Source: Stutzerimonas balearica DSM 6083 (GTDB taxonomy: Bacteria; Pseudomonadota; Gammaproteobacteria; Pseudomonadales; Pseudomonadaceae). From it: 64,000 nt of DNA. The notes under the pieces were generated by a model that saw nothing but the letters and a program-made list of their open reading frames with translations, ran no database searches and was not told the origin of the DNA. Position numbers and translations under genes: made by a program. This document shows, in pieces, positions 18,008 through 28,148 of this stretch (position 1 is the stretch's first letter; each line of letters begins with the position of its first letter). The stretch lies in the NCBI RefSeq assembly GCF_000818015.1, contig NZ_CP007511.1:2986501-3050500 (forward strand), read 5' to 3'.

Positions 18008-19096
18008 TCAGCAGGCCGTCGGCAATGCTTCGGGCAATAGCAGTGCGCGCTCGACGCAGATCCGGTCGCGACCCTGGTGTTTCGCCGAATACAGCGCCCG
18101 GTCGGCCGCTTCGAGCCAGTCCGTCGCCGAACCCATGCTGGGGTCGAACGCGGCCACACCCACGCTGAGGCTGGCCGACAGCTGCGGCGCGGAGGCGAAC
18201 GCCAGCGCGGCGATTTCGTGGCGCAGCCGCGCCAGGATTTCCACTGCCTGATCGGCGGTCACGCCGGGCAGCAGAATGCAGAATTCGTCGCCGCCGTAGC
18301 GCGCCGGCAGGTCCGCTGCACGCAGGTTGCGCTCGATGCACTGGCCGACCTGGCGCAGGACAAGGTCGCCGAGCACATGCCCGTGGCGGTCGTTGATGCC
18401 CTTGAAGTGATCGACGTCGATCAGTGCCAGGCTCGCAGCGCCTCCATCGGCCTGACGCTGGGCGAACTCCAGACGCAGCAGGTCGTCCCAATAGCGCCGG
18501 TTGAACAGGCCAGTCAGCCCATCGATCCGGCTCAGCTCACGCAGGCTCTGCTTGTGCTGCGCCAGTTGCATCGCCAGACGGTAGAGCACCGTGCCGATAA
18601 CCAGTGGATGAACCACCAGCATGGGAATACAGGCGTAGATCTGCAGCTGGCTGGTGTGCGGCGCAAAGCCGAAGCCCAGCAGCGCGAATGCCAACAGCAT
18701 CCCGCCGGCCTGGGCCAGCAGTCCGCGGGCGACGAACCGCGCGCCGCCGGCGGCCGAATTGTTCATGGCCAGCATCGAGAACATCACCACTGTCGGCAGG
18801 GTGTTGAAGTCGATCGCCGCGATCCAGAAGCCGCCCATCACCGAATCGAACAGCACGTGGCGGCGCTCGGCCTTCATCGGGTCTGCCGAGCGGCGGCCGA
18901 TCCACAAGGCCAGCACCGGCCACAGGTAGCAGAAGGCGATCAGCAGCGACCACAGCCAGAGCGGTGTGCCCGGCGCCTCGGCGAATACCGCGGCGACGCA
19001 GAAGAAGCCGACGCCCAGGCCGATGAAGCGCGGAAAGAACGCCCGCTGGGAAACGGACGAACCGGAAGCGGAGCCTTTGGACGACGGGCTGAACAC
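18008..19096 (-). CDS. Membrane diguanylate cyclase (GGDEF)
   Basis: The 362-residue protein has roughly five to six N-terminal membrane segments (residues about 20-185) resembling an MASE2-type sensor region, then a GGDEF domain. The active site RYGGDEF is intact, and the preceding RAAD sits five residues upstream as an inhibitory I-site. It should therefore make cyclic di-GMP from two GTP with product inhibition. No EAL domain is present. The membrane signal is unknown. It is monocistronic, followed on the other side by the SIMPL-domain gene in the same direction. Confidence 0.9.
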   Translation of the reverse strand: MFSPSSKGSASGSSVSQRAFFPRFIGLGVGFFCVAAVFAEAPGTPLWLWSLLIAFCYLWPVLALWIGRRSADPMKAERRHVLFDSVMGGFWIAAIDFNTLPTVVMFSMLAMNNSAAGGARFVARGLLAQAGGMLLAFALLGFGFAPHTSQLQIYACIPMLVVHPLVIGTVLYRLAMQLAQHKQSLRELSRIDGLTGLFNRRYWDDLLRLEFAQRQADGGAASLALIDVDHFKGINDRHGHVLGDLVLRQVGQCIERNLRAADLPARYGGDEFCILLPGVTADQAVEILARLRHEIAALAFASAPQLSASLSVGVAAFDPSMGSATDWLEAADRALYSAKHQGRDRICVERALLLPEALPTAC

Positions 19097-19187
19097 CGGG
19101 CACCTGCTGCGCAGTCAGGGAAAGCGAAAATATAGCCGATTGCCAGCATGCGGCATAATGCCGCCGGCCGGCGATCCGAAACGTCGC

Positions 19188-19913
19188 TCAATCCAGCGCG
19201 TATTCGAAGGTACTGACCACGCGCAGGCGTTTGCCGATGGTTCGGCCGGTCTCCATGTCGCTGCCGTCGTCATCGATCACCCGGATCACGCCCTGGTTCG
19301 CATTCTTCAGCTGCCCCAGCCTGGCGCCTGCATCAGCGGCGAAGCGCGTGGCCTGCTCGCGCGCATTTCCGGTCGCCTGCTCGAGCAGCACCGGCTTGAG
19401 TTCGTTGAAGCCGCGCAGTTGATAGCGCGGTCCGACCTGACCGTTGGCCTCGGTATCCAGCTGCACGCCAGCGAGAATCAGCGGATCGACCGCATTCGCC
19501 GCCTGCGCCACCGCTTCGACCCGCTCGGTCTTGACCACGACCTGGCCCTGGCCGTTGAAGCGCAGCGCCACGTCCTGCGCCCCCCATTCGCGCGCCAGCA
19601 GGTCCTGCACCTGTAGCGGGCGGACCTCGATCTCTGCCGCGGCGAACCCCTGCTCACGCAGGAACGCCACCACCTGCTCGCGGTCTTCGGCCAGCCGCCG
19701 CTGTACCTCGGCGAACTCGTTGCCTGCGCGGCGAAAGCCCAGGGTCCAGATGGCGAAGTCGCTCTTGACGTCCATCTCCGCCAGGCCCTTGACCGTCACC
19801 GAACGGTCGGCCATGCGGAACCGCTCCACGCCCTGCCCAACCGACCAGCCGGCAAACGCCACCGCTGCCGCCAGCAGGGCGGCCGATACGAAACCTATCC
19901 GTGCCGTAGCCAC
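19188..19913 (-). CDS. SIMPL-domain (DUF541) periplasmic protein
   Basis: The start is GTG 19913, preceded by GGGAGGAG, giving 241 residues with an N-terminal hydrophobic anchor (about 7-25). The mature part begins RMADRSVTVKGLAEMDVKSDFAIW, the conserved opening of the SIMPL/DUF541 fold, and continues with ANAVDPLILAGVQLDTE and FNELKPVLLEQATGNAREQA. Family members such as BP26 form oligomeric channels or shells and have been linked to oxidative stress, but no precise role is known. It is likely in one transcript with the upstream DUF1992 gene, 28 bp away. Confidence 0.85.
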   Translation of the reverse strand: MATARIGFVSAALLAAAVAFAGWSVGQGVERFRMADRSVTVKGLAEMDVKSDFAIWTLGFRRAGNEFAEVQRRLAEDREQVVAFLREQGFAAAEIEVRPLQVQDLLAREWGAQDVALRFNGQGQVVVKTERVEAVAQAANAVDPLILAGVQLDTEANGQVGPRYQLRGFNELKPVLLEQATGNAREQATRFAADAGARLGQLKNANQGVIRVIDDDGSDMETGRTIGKRLRVVSTFEYALD

Positions 19914-19941
19914 CGATGTCTCCTCCCGTGATGTCTTTCGT

Positions 19942-20271
19942 TCAAGTCTTGCCCAAACGCGCCAGCGCCTCCAGGCGAAACGCCAGGTGTTGCTCGAGCT
20001 CGCCGAGCCGCTGGCGCAGCCCTTCCCGCTCGACGCCCTCCGCGCATTGCTCAAGCCGTTCGCGCAGGCGAGCACGCTCAGCGAGCAATTCGACTTCGCG
20101 CGGCGGGATGCCGGCACTCTTGAGCACCTGAAACGGCAGCCGCAGGCCGGGCGGCGTCTGCAGCCAGGCACTGTCGATTTCCAGCGGCGCGCCGCGGCTA
20201 CGGACACCACGCTGCCAGTCGGCGACCTGCTGCGCGATCCGGCGCTCGATGTCCTGGTCGATGCTGCTCAT
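19942..20271 (-). CDS. DUF1992 (DnaJ-homologue-like) protein
   Basis: The 109-residue cytosolic protein has the DUF1992 pattern found in YhdN and in DNAJC28: an N-terminal IDQDIERRIAQQVADW helix and the core LRLPFQVLKSAGIPPREVELL. The C-terminal half is a charged helix, probably coiled coil. The typical Gly-Lys-Pro-Leu loop is replaced by RGAPLEID. There is no J domain, so a chaperone role is only implied by family naming. It is the first gene of a short minus-strand pair with the SIMPL protein. Confidence 0.72.
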   Translation of the reverse strand: MSSIDQDIERRIAQQVADWQRGVRSRGAPLEIDSAWLQTPPGLRLPFQVLKSAGIPPREVELLAERARLRERLEQCAEGVEREGLRQRLGELEQHLAFRLEALARLGKT

Positions 20272-20420
20272 CGGCTAGCCCTCCACGATCTGCCCCAAGG
20301 CTATCCGAGACCCCGGGGCAGAGACAGCCAAGCATTGAAAATCCCGGTAACCAATCCCGCGCTGACGCCGGCCACATCGGTGCTTAAGCTGGCGGCGTCT
20401 TTCAACTCTCAAAGGACTCC

Positions 20421-20576
20421 ATGAACATCCCCTGTACCCCGCCGCGTTCGCCGGCCCTGGCGAACGCGGCTCCCGGTGGCCAGCCGTCCCTGCGCTGCCG
20501 CCACACCTCCCTGCCGTGCCAGCACGCGCGCCCTGCCCTGAACAGACGAGACACCGGCCATGGAATGGATTGCTGA
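20421..20576 (+). CDS. Possible leader ORF overlapping terC
   Basis: An ATG at 20421 with a strong ribosome-binding site (AAAGGACT, 5 bp spacing) opens a 51-codon frame ending at TGA 20574-20576, overlapping the first 17 bp of the TerC-family gene in another frame. The product ([19 protein letters not shown] start) is Pro/Arg/Cys-rich and matches no family I know. The terC start itself has only a weak ribosome-binding site, so this may be a translational-coupling leader rather than a functional peptide. Confidence 0.35.
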   Translation: MNIPCTPPRSPALANAAPGGQPSLRCRHTSLPCQHARPALNRRDTGHGMDC

Positions 20577-22122
20577 CCCCACGGCCTGGCTGGGCCTGCT
20601 CACGCTCATCGTCCTGGAAATCGTCCTGGGCATCGACAACCTGGTGTTCATCGCCATCCTCGCCGACAAACTGCCGCCGGAACAGCGCGACCGCGCACGG
20701 GTCATCGGCCTGAGCCTGGCGCTGGTCATGCGTCTGTGTCTGCTGGCGAGCATCGCCTGGCTGGTGACGCTCACCGAACCGCTGGTCGAACTCTTCGGCA
20801 AGCCTTTTTCCGGCCGCGACCTGATCATGCTCGGCGGCGGCCTGTTCCTGCTGACCAAGGCGACCCTGGAACTGCACGAGCGGCTGGAAGGACGCAGCCA
20901 TCAGCACAGCGGCAGCCGGACCTATGCACGCTTCTGGCCGGTGGTGGCGCAGATCATCGTGCTCGACGCGGTGTTCTCGCTGGATGCGGTGATCACCGCC
21001 GTCGGCATGGTCGAACACTTGGCGGTGATGATGATCGCCGTGGTCATCTCCATGACGCTGATGCTGCTGGCGAGCAAGCCGCTGACCGCCTTCGTCAATG
21101 CGCGGCCAACGGTGATCATGCTCTGCCTGGGCTTTCTGATGATGATCGGCTTCAGCCTCACGGCCGAAGGCCTGGGCTATCACATCCCCAAGGGTTACCT
21201 GTACGCGGCCATTGGCTTCTCCATCGCCATCGAGTTCTTCAACCAGCTGGCACGCTCGCGGCGCAAGCGCAGCCTGCAGGGCACCCGCCCGCTGCGCGAA
21301 CGCACCGCTCACGCTGTGCTGCGTCTGCTGGGCGGCAAGCTGGCGGCCGACGAAGTGGACGACGAGATCGCCGACCTGATCGAGCCTGGCGGCGATGGGG
21401 GCACGCCGTTCAACCGCCGCGAGCGGGTGATGATCAGCGGCGTGCTGAGCCTGGCCGAGCAGTCGATCCGCACGGTGATGACCGACCGCATGCAGGTCGA
21501 CCGCTTCAGCCTCGACGACAGCGCCGAGCGGGTTCACCAGGCATTGCTCAACTCGCCGCACTCGCGCCTGGTGGTGTTTCGTGATGCCACCCCGGACGAG
21601 CCGCTTGGCTACGTGCACAAGAAGGAGCTGCTGCGCGGCCTGCTCGACGGCCAACTGCCGCAGATCGAACCGCTGGTACGCACGCCGATCAACCTGCCGG
21701 AAAGCTGCACCGTGCTCAGTGCCCTGGAGCAGATGCGCCAGGCCTCTACGCACGTGGCGTTCATCGTCAACGAGTTCGGTGGTTTCGAGGGGCTGGTGAC
21801 CCTGACCGACATTCTCGAGGCCATTGCCGGCGAGCTGCCGGACGCCAGCGAAATGGACGGCCCGGACATCGAACCCGTCGAGGGCGGCTACCGCGTCAAT
21901 GGCGCCGTCAACCTCGCCGTGTTGCGCGAACGGCTGGGCTTCCGGGCGACCGCTAGCGACGATTACCAGACCCTGGCCGGCCTGGTGATGAGCCTGCTCG
22001 ACCGCCTGCCGGTGATCGGCGACCGTCTCGAGCATGCCGACTGGCGCCTGCACGTGACCGAGGTGAAGGATCGCCGGGTAGTCGGCGTCCTGCTCAGGCG
22101 CACCGCGGACGCCGAGCGCTGA
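20560..22122 (+). CDS. TerC-family membrane protein with CBS and CorC/HlyC domains
   Basis: This 520-residue protein has three modules. Residues about 1-225 are a TerC-type membrane domain with the acidic motifs [12 protein letters not shown] and [13 protein letters not shown], thought to handle divalent metals. Then come paired CBS domains (about 285-415, with [14 protein letters not shown] and [21 protein letters not shown]) and a C-terminal CorC_HlyC domain (about 430-510). It resembles E. coli YoaE/YegH. A metal efflux or homeostasis role is inferred, and the related Alx exports manganese. An intrinsic terminator follows. Confidence 0.9.
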   Translation: MEWIADPTAWLGLLTLIVLEIVLGIDNLVFIAILADKLPPEQRDRARVIGLSLALVMRLCLLASIAWLVTLTEPLVELFGKPFSGRDLIMLGGGLFLLTKATLELHERLEGRSHQHSGSRTYARFWPVVAQIIVLDAVFSLDAVITAVGMVEHLAVMMIAVVISMTLMLLASKPLTAFVNARPTVIMLCLGFLMMIGFSLTAEGLGYHIPKGYLYAAIGFSIAIEFFNQLARSRRKRSLQGTRPLRERTAHAVLRLLGGKLAADEVDDEIADLIEPGGDGGTPFNRRERVMISGVLSLAEQSIRTVMTDRMQVDRFSLDDSAERVHQALLNSPHSRLVVFRDATPDEPLGYVHKKELLRGLLDGQLPQIEPLVRTPINLPESCTVLSALEQMRQASTHVAFIVNEFGGFEGLVTLTDILEAIAGELPDASEMDGPDIEPVEGGYRVNGAVNLAVLRERLGFRATASDDYQTLAGLVMSLLDRLPVIGDRLEHADWRLHVTEVKDRRVVGVLLRRTADAER

Positions 22123-22147
22123 GGCGGCGGCCAGCACGATGCCAGAC

Positions 22148-22180
22148 AGGCCCGGCAGGGAAACCCGCCGGGCCTTTTTC
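22148..22180 (+). terminator. Rho-independent terminator
   Basis: GGCCCGGC (22149-22156) pairs with GCCGGGCC (22167-22174) and is followed by TTTTT (22175-22179), 26 bp after the TerC-family stop. This is the clearest intrinsic terminator in the window. Confidence 0.9.
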
Positions 22181-22323
22181 GTCCGCCGCAGCGGGCAGCC
22201 CGCCTCGCCCGGGCATGCCAACGCCGTGATTGAGACGGCTATCATGCTGCCTGCTGGCGAACCCGACCGCGGCACGGCCGGTCTGCTCAGCAGCACGAAT
22301 GCAAAAACGACAAGGACTCCACT

Positions 22324-23553
22324 ATGCCCAGCCTTAACGTGCAAATTCTCGTCGCCGCCTGTCTCGGCCTGCTGCTCGGCTGGCTGACCGGTGCGCTGCC
22401 TGAGGACGCTGCGCTACGCGAGGGCACCCTGTACGCCGCCGGGCTGGTTTCCAGCGTCTTCATCGGCATGCTGAAGATGGTGCTGATCCCGCTGGTGTTC
22501 ACCTCCATCGCGGTGGGCGTGGCCAGCCTGCAACAGCACCACCAGGTGCACCGGGTGTGGATCACCGCCCTGCTCTACTTCACCCTGACCACCGGCGCGG
22601 CGATGCTCGTCTCGCTGACTGCGGCAAACCTCTTCAAGCCCGGAGCTGGCCTGTCGCTTGACCTGTTCGCTGAGCAGATGGCGGCTTTCGAGGCACGCCA
22701 GCTGACCCTGCCGGAGTTCTTCCAGCACTTCTTCGCCAACCTGTTCCAGAACCCCTTCACCGCCTTTGCCGAAGGCAGCGTGCTGGCCGTCGTGGTGTTC
22801 GCCCTGTTCGTTGGCGTTGCCCTGGTCGCCGGCGGCGAGCGCTACCGCAACATCCTGCAGGTGCTGCAGGAGTTTCTCGAAATGCTGCTGCGCATCGTCG
22901 GCTGGATCATGCGCCTGGCGCCGCTGGGCATTCTCGCGCTGCTGATCCGCCTGGTGGCCGAGCAGGACGTCGCGCTGCTCTCGGCGGTCGGCGGCTTCAT
23001 CGTGCTGGTGTTCGGCACCACATTGTTCCATGGCGCGGTGGTGCTGCCGCTGATCCTCTACCTGACCACCGGCCGCTCGCCGCTGTGGTTCTGGCGTGGC
23101 GCGCGCGATGCAGTGATCACCGCCTTCGCCACCAGCTCGAGTTCGGCGACGTTGCCGGTCTCGATCCGCTGCGCCGAGGATAACCTCAAGGTCGACAAGC
23201 GCTATGCCGGCTTCGTCCTGCCGCTGGGCGCAACCATGAACATGGACGGCACCGCGCTCTACGAGGCGGCCGCCGCGCTGTTCGTCGCCAACCTGGTGGG
23301 CGTCGAGCTGAGCCTGGGGCAGCAGGCGGTGGTGTTCTTCACTGCGATGATCGCCTCGACCGGCGCACCGGGAATCCCCAGCGCCGGCATGGTGACTATG
23401 GTCATGGTGCTGCAGGCGGTCGGCCTGCCGGCCGAGGCGATCGCCATCCTGCTGCCGATCGACCGCCTGCTCGACACCGTCCGCACGGCGGTGAACGTGC
23501 AGGGCGATATCACCGGCAGCCTGGTGGTGCAGCGGTTCGCCGAACGCGCCTGA
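22324..23553 (+). CDS. Dicarboxylate/amino acid:cation symporter (DAACS family)
   Basis: The 409-residue inner-membrane protein belongs to the GltP/DctA fold. The helical-hairpin serine-rich motif is AFATSSSSATLPVSIRC, the cation-binding motif is GATMNMDGTALYEAAAALFVA, and the second hairpin contains ASTGAPGIPSAGMV. These hairpins bind glutamate, aspartate or C4-dicarboxylates with sodium or protons. Which substrate cannot be settled from sequence; the IDRLLDTVRTAVNVQGD segment resembles the acidic-amino-acid branch. A 144-bp spacer follows the preceding terminator, so it has its own promoter. Confidence 0.93.
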   Translation: MPSLNVQILVAACLGLLLGWLTGALPEDAALREGTLYAAGLVSSVFIGMLKMVLIPLVFTSIAVGVASLQQHHQVHRVWITALLYFTLTTGAAMLVSLTAANLFKPGAGLSLDLFAEQMAAFEARQLTLPEFFQHFFANLFQNPFTAFAEGSVLAVVVFALFVGVALVAGGERYRNILQVLQEFLEMLLRIVGWIMRLAPLGILALLIRLVAEQDVALLSAVGGFIVLVFGTTLFHGAVVLPLILYLTTGRSPLWFWRGARDAVITAFATSSSSATLPVSIRCAEDNLKVDKRYAGFVLPLGATMNMDGTALYEAAAALFVANLVGVELSLGQQAVVFFTAMIASTGAPGIPSAGMVTMVMVLQAVGLPAEAIAILLPIDRLLDTVRTAVNVQGDITGSLVVQRFAERA

Positions 23554-23565
23554 GCGGCGCCCGCC

Positions 23566-24042
23566 CTAGCGAACTTCCAGCACCTCGTAGCGCTGCAGCC
23601 GGCCGTTGACGCGCAGCTCCACCTCGTCGCCCTCCTGGCGCCCGAGCAGTGCCTGACCCAACGGCGAGCGCGGCGAGATCACCAGTATCTCCTGGCCCTC
23701 ATGCCGCAGCTTCAGCCCGGCGCCGTCGGGGCCGAGGAAGAACCAGCGTTCCCCGGCGTCGTGCTCGAGGCAGAGCAGCGCGCCGACCCGCACGCGGCCT
23801 TCGTCGGCAGCGCCCGGCTGCAGCTTGCGATAGGCCGCCAGTGCGGTCTCGATCTCGTGCAGCCTGCGGCGCTGGCCGTCGGCCAGGTAGGCCGCTTCCA
23901 GGCCACGGGTGTCGTACTTGTTCTCGGCCTTGCTCTCGGCGTGGGTGGCGGCCTCATGGGTCGCGGCCAGCACGGCGCGGGCGACTTCGCGGTCGGCCTC
24001 GAGCGTGGCGATGATCTGCTGAAGCAGTAGCGGCTTGTTCAT
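23566..24042 (-). CDS. GreA/GreB-domain transcription factor-like protein
   Basis: This 158-residue protein (MNKPLLLQQIIATLEADREV start) has an N-terminal antiparallel coiled-coil-like region (about 1-70). A C-terminal GreA/GreB FKBP-like domain (about 80-158) contains ISPRSPLGQALLGRQEGDEVEL, which binds RNA polymerase. The acidic tip residues used by GreA to stimulate transcript cleavage are not clearly preserved in the short coil. It may therefore bind polymerase without cleavage activity (inference). It is convergent with the symporter gene and divergent from the SLC13 permease gene. Confidence 0.82.
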   Translation of the reverse strand: MNKPLLLQQIIATLEADREVARAVLAATHEAATHAESKAENKYDTRGLEAAYLADGQRRRLHEIETALAAYRKLQPGAADEGRVRVGALLCLEHDAGERWFFLGPDGAGLKLRHEGQEILVISPRSPLGQALLGRQEGDEVELRVNGRLQRYEVLEVR

Positions 24043-24250
24043 GGCCAGGCTTATAGCCCGCCTGCGCGCGGAAGGGAATGGCCCGCCACGGCGGTGACCT
24101 GCCCGGCAAAACCTGGCACCTTGCGCGTCGGCAGCGGGTCTGTTATGGCAACCTGCCACTCGGCAGGCTGCCCCGTTCCAATCACATCGACATTACCGCC
24201 CGGACGGCGCCGATACGCCGCGCCGTCCTGCGGCCCACGGAGAGACACCC

Positions 24251-26083
24251 ATGACCGGCGACCAGCTGATCGTCTTTGGTGTGCTGGCGGCGACGCTGGT
24301 GCTGTTCATCTGGAATCGCTGGCGGTACGACCTGGTCGCGCTCGGCGCCCTGCTCGCCTGCGCCCAGAGCGGCGTGGTGCCGGCCGGGGAGGTTTTCGCC
24401 GGGCTCGCCCACCCGGCGGTGATTTCGGTGGCCGCCGTGCTGGTCCTGAGCCGCGGCCTGCTCAACGCCGGGGTGGTCGACAGCGTCGCGCGCAGACTGA
24501 TGCAGGTCGGCGAGCGCCCCTGGGCGCAGGTGGCGGCGCTGACCGGCATCGTCGCGCTGAGCTCCGGTTTTATGAACAACGTCGGCGCCCTGGCCCTTTT
24601 CATGCCGGTGGCGATCTGGATGTCGCGCCAGAGCGGGCGCTCACCTTCCTACCTGCTCATGCCGTTGGCCTTCGGTTCGCTGCTCGGCGGCATGCTCACG
24701 CTGATCGGCACGCCGCCGAACCTGATCATCGCCGGCTATCGTGCCGAAGCCGGCGAGGCGCCCTTCGGCATGTTCGACTTTCTCCCGGTAGGCGCCGCGG
24801 TGACGCTCGCCGGGGTCGTTTTCATCGCCCTGCTCGGCTGGCGGCTGGTGCCCCGGCGGCAGGAGCAGGAAGGCAACGGCGACCTGTTCGAGATCAGCGC
24901 CTACCTCACCGAAGTGCGCGTACCGGAAGGCTGCAAATATGCCGGGCGCACGCTGCACGCCCTGATCAATGCGGTACGGGACGAAGCCGACGTGCAGGTC
25001 ATCGCGCTGATCCGCGGCGAAGAGCGCCAGCGCATGCCTTCCACCTACGAGGTGCTGCGCGAGGCGGACATCCTCCTGGTCGAAGCCGATTCGGACAGCC
25101 TCAAGGCGCTGCTCGACGTGACCGGCGTCGAACTGGCCGCCGACAGTGACGGGCAGAAGGACAAGCCCGACGACGAGCCGGCCGCCGAACAGGGCCAGGG
25201 CGAAAAGAAGGCCAAGGACCGGCACGGTGAACTGACGCTTGCCGAAGCCATCGTCACGCCCGGCTCGATGCTGGTCGGCACCACGGCCAGCGGCCTCGAC
25301 CTGCGCGAGCGCCACGGCGTCAACGTGCTGGCCGTCGCCCGCCAGGGGCAGCGGCTGCGCCAGCGGCTCGGCCAGATCCGCTTCGCCGCGGGCGACATTC
25401 TGCTCGTGCAGGCCCGCGAGAATGCGCTGCAGGCGAGCCTCAGCGGCCTCGGCTGCCTGCCCCTGGCCTCGCGCGGGCTGAGTATCACCACGCCGCGCAA
25501 TGTGCTGCTGGCCAGCGCCATCTTTGCCCTCACCCTAGGCGTGATCGCCCTTGGCCTGCTACCGGCCGCGGTGGCCCTGGTCACCGGCGCGCTGGTGATG
25601 ATTCTCGTCGGGCTGATTCCGCTGGGCCGCATCTACGAAAGCATCGACATGCCGGTGATCGTGCTGGTGGCCGCGATGCTGCCGGTCGGCGAGGCGCTGG
25701 AGACCACTGGCGGCTCGCAGCTGATCGCCGACGCCCTGCTCGGCCTCGGCCAGTCGCTGCCGGCGGCAGCCACCCTGGCCCTGCTGATGGTCGCGGTGAT
25801 GCTGATCTCCAACGTGGTCAACAACGCAGCCGCGGCGGTACTCGCCGCGCCGGTAGCGATCAGCCTGGCGCGCGGCCTGGAAGCCTCGGTCGATCCATTC
25901 CTGATGGCGGTGGCGATCGGCGCCTCCTGTGCCTTCCTGACGCCGATCGGGCATCAGTCCAACACCCTGGTCATGGCGCCGGGCGGCTACCGCTTCGGCG
26001 ACTACTGGCGGCTGGGGCTGCCGCTGTCGATCCTCGTGGTGCTCTGCGCGGTGCCGGCGATTCTCTGGGTCTGGCCGCTGTGA
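24251..26083 (+). CDS. SLC13-family permease with two TrkA-C domains
   Basis: The 610-residue inner-membrane transporter has two membrane blocks (about 1-200 and 415-610) flanking two cytosolic RCK_C/TrkA-C domains (about 205-300 and 330-415). A charged linker with QKDKPDDEPAAEQGQGEKK separates the two domains. GTPPNLIIAGYR and LTPIGHQSNTLVMAPGGYRFGDY are the substrate-binding hairpin signatures of the divalent-anion/sodium symporter superfamily. Such proteins move sulfate, dicarboxylates or similar anions with ligand gating by the RCK_C parts. The substrate is not identifiable. Confidence 0.9.
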   Translation: MTGDQLIVFGVLAATLVLFIWNRWRYDLVALGALLACAQSGVVPAGEVFAGLAHPAVISVAAVLVLSRGLLNAGVVDSVARRLMQVGERPWAQVAALTGIVALSSGFMNNVGALALFMPVAIWMSRQSGRSPSYLLMPLAFGSLLGGMLTLIGTPPNLIIAGYRAEAGEAPFGMFDFLPVGAAVTLAGVVFIALLGWRLVPRRQEQEGNGDLFEISAYLTEVRVPEGCKYAGRTLHALINAVRDEADVQVIALIRGEERQRMPSTYEVLREADILLVEADSDSLKALLDVTGVELAADSDGQKDKPDDEPAAEQGQGEKKAKDRHGELTLAEAIVTPGSMLVGTTASGLDLRERHGVNVLAVARQGQRLRQRLGQIRFAAGDILLVQARENALQASLSGLGCLPLASRGLSITTPRNVLLASAIFALTLGVIALGLLPAAVALVTGALVMILVGLIPLGRIYESIDMPVIVLVAAMLPVGEALETTGGSQLIADALLGLGQSLPAAATLALLMVAVMLISNVVNNAAAAVLAAPVAISLARGLEASVDPFLMAVAIGASCAFLTPIGHQSNTLVMAPGGYRFGDYWRLGLPLSILVVLCAVPAILWVWPL

Positions 26084-26126
26084 GCGCCTGCCGACGACGC
26101 CCGCAGGCACCGTCGACAGGAGCGCC

Positions 26127-28148
26127 TCAGCCCGCCTTGAAGCGGCTGACGTTGTCCAGAAGCGTGCCGGCCAGGTCGCTCAGGCGGCTGGCGGTCTGGT
26201 GGTTGCTACCGACCGCGCTGCCATTCTCCTCGGCCATCTGGGCGATCATCGAAACCTTTTGCGCGATCTCCGCGGACGCCGCGCTCTGCTCGCGCAGCGC
26301 ATGGGAAATCTCCGCGACCGTGCCCTGCACCTGATTCGCCGCCTCGCGGATGCCGTGCATTGCCTCGCCGGCGCGCTGGGCCCGCACCACGCCTTCGTTG
26401 ACCCGGATGACGCCCTGTTCCATCCCCTGCACCGCGCCGGAGGTGCCCTGCTGGATGGCGGCGACCATCTCGCCGATCTCGCGGGTCGACTGCGCGGTGC
26501 GCTCGGCCAGCTTGCGCACCTCGTCGGCGACCACCGCGAAGCCGCGCCCCTGCTCGCCGGCGCGGGCGGCCTCGATGGCCGCGTTGAGCGCCAGCAGGTT
26601 GGTCTGCGCGGCAATATCGCCGATCACCTGCACGATCGCCGAGATCTGCCCCGAACGCTCGCCGAGCTCGGCCACCGTGTGGGCCGATTCGGATACCGAG
26701 GCGGCGATCTGGCGGATTTCCTCGACCACCGCGGCAACGATCTCGCCGCCCTGGCGCGACAGCTCGCCGGAGCGATGCGCAAGCGAATCGGCCTCGCCGG
26801 CATTGCGCGCGATGTGCTCGATGCCCACCGTCATCTGCTCCACCGCCGCCGCCATGCTCGAGGCGGCATCGCTCTGGCATTGCGTGGCGACGTGGATCTG
26901 GCCGGAGGCAGTGACCAGGCTGCGCGCCGAATCGGCGACGTGATCGGAGTTATCGCGGATGCTGCCGATCAGCCCGCGCATGGCGGCGGCCATCTCGTTG
27001 AAACTTGCCGCCACCTGACGCAGCTCGTCACGCGTATCGAGTTCGATGCGCGCAGTCAGATCGCCAGCGGCGAGCCGCCCGCTGCCCTCGCGCAGGCGCC
27101 GCACGCTGGTCATCACCGAAAAATAGGCACCCGCCGACAGGTAGCCGATCAGCAGCAGGGCCAGCAGCGACACCGCGACATTCAGCATCAGCACCCGCTG
27201 CGCCTTGGCGATACGCTGGTTCAGCAGGCTGTCGAGCGACGGCAACAGGGTTTCGCGGATCTGCTGGTAGCCGATACCGATCGCCTCGCTGGCCATGGCG
27301 AAGAAGCGTTCGGAGCTCACGCGGGCGAAGTCGCCGCGCTGCACCATGCCCTGCACCACCTCGTCGAGCCCGGCGGCCTGCTCACGCAACCGGGTACTGG
27401 CGGCCTCGAGCGTGCCGCGCAGTTCGGGGCGCTGGGCGATCACCTTGTCCAGGCTGATCTGCATGGCGCTCATCGCGCCGCGAATCTCCTCGCTCAGCAG
27501 GATCAGCCCGACGCGCTGCTCGTCGCCCATGCTGCCGTGCGCCAGCGCCGCCGAGGCGCTGCCGCGCAGCCGCCCGATGCGCTCGATCAGGTAGGGCACC
27601 TCGTCGAGCGCCGCAGCCATCAGGTAATAGCTTTCCGCCTCCGGATCGAAGGTCAGCCCGTAGGCGTCGGCCAGTTCGGTATTGAACCGCAGCATGCTCT
27701 GGATCAGCTCGGTGTGTGCACGCATGTTGCGCGCCTGCGTCCAGCCGAGCCCGTCGCGACGGATCTCGCCCCAGCCCTGGCGAATCGCCTGCCAGCTCGG
27801 CAGCTGCTGCCGTGCGGCGGGAAGCGCGCCGCTCAGCTCGGCCAGCGCCGCCTCGACATCGGACTCGCGCTCGGCGCGTTTGGCCGTCACCGCCGGGTTG
27901 CCTCCGAGCAGCATCGCCGACAGCCCCCGATGCTGCTGGGTCAGCTCGACCAGCCGGAACACCGGGCGCGCCAGCGCGGTAGCCTGCAGCTCCTCGGCGG
28001 AGCGTTCGATGGTGCGCTGCAGCTGGCCGACCACGGTCAGCATCAGGCTGGCGAAGGCGACGAACACCAGTAAACCGAGCAGGCCGAACTTGACGGGATA
28101 GTTGAAGCGGTTCATCAGCGCTTCGGCGGGACGAAAAAGCAGTTTCAT
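26127..28148 (-). CDS. Methyl-accepting chemotaxis protein with helical periplasmic sensor
   Basis: This 673-residue chemoreceptor starts at ATG 28148. TM1 is at about 22-42. A large all-helical periplasmic sensor follows (about 43-315, with [17 protein letters not shown] resembling NIT-type nitrate/nitrite sensing modules). TM2 is at about 325-350, then HAMP ([22 protein letters not shown]) and the signalling domain. The CheA/CheW-contact hairpin tip [37 protein letters not shown] is intact. The ligand is unknown. No CheR-tethering pentapeptide is seen at the C-terminus (SRFKAG). Confidence 0.92.
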   Translation of the reverse strand: MKLLFRPAEALMNRFNYPVKFGLLGLLVFVAFASLMLTVVGQLQRTIERSAEELQATALARPVFRLVELTQQHRGLSAMLLGGNPAVTAKRAERESDVEAALAELSGALPAARQQLPSWQAIRQGWGEIRRDGLGWTQARNMRAHTELIQSMLRFNTELADAYGLTFDPEAESYYLMAAALDEVPYLIERIGRLRGSASAALAHGSMGDEQRVGLILLSEEIRGAMSAMQISLDKVIAQRPELRGTLEAASTRLREQAAGLDEVVQGMVQRGDFARVSSERFFAMASEAIGIGYQQIRETLLPSLDSLLNQRIAKAQRVLMLNVAVSLLALLLIGYLSAGAYFSVMTSVRRLREGSGRLAAGDLTARIELDTRDELRQVAASFNEMAAAMRGLIGSIRDNSDHVADSARSLVTASGQIHVATQCQSDAASSMAAAVEQMTVGIEHIARNAGEADSLAHRSGELSRQGGEIVAAVVEEIRQIAASVSESAHTVAELGERSGQISAIVQVIGDIAAQTNLLALNAAIEAARAGEQGRGFAVVADEVRKLAERTAQSTREIGEMVAAIQQGTSGAVQGMEQGVIRVNEGVVRAQRAGEAMHGIREAANQVQGTVAEISHALREQSAASAEIAQKVSMIAQMAEENGSAVGSNHQTASRLSDLAGTLLDNVSRFKAG

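Noticed and set aside
20272..20420. yybP-ykoY (manganese) riboswitch upstream of the TerC-family gene.
   Set aside because: TerC genes often have one, but I could not find the conserved loop sequences; only short generic stems are present.
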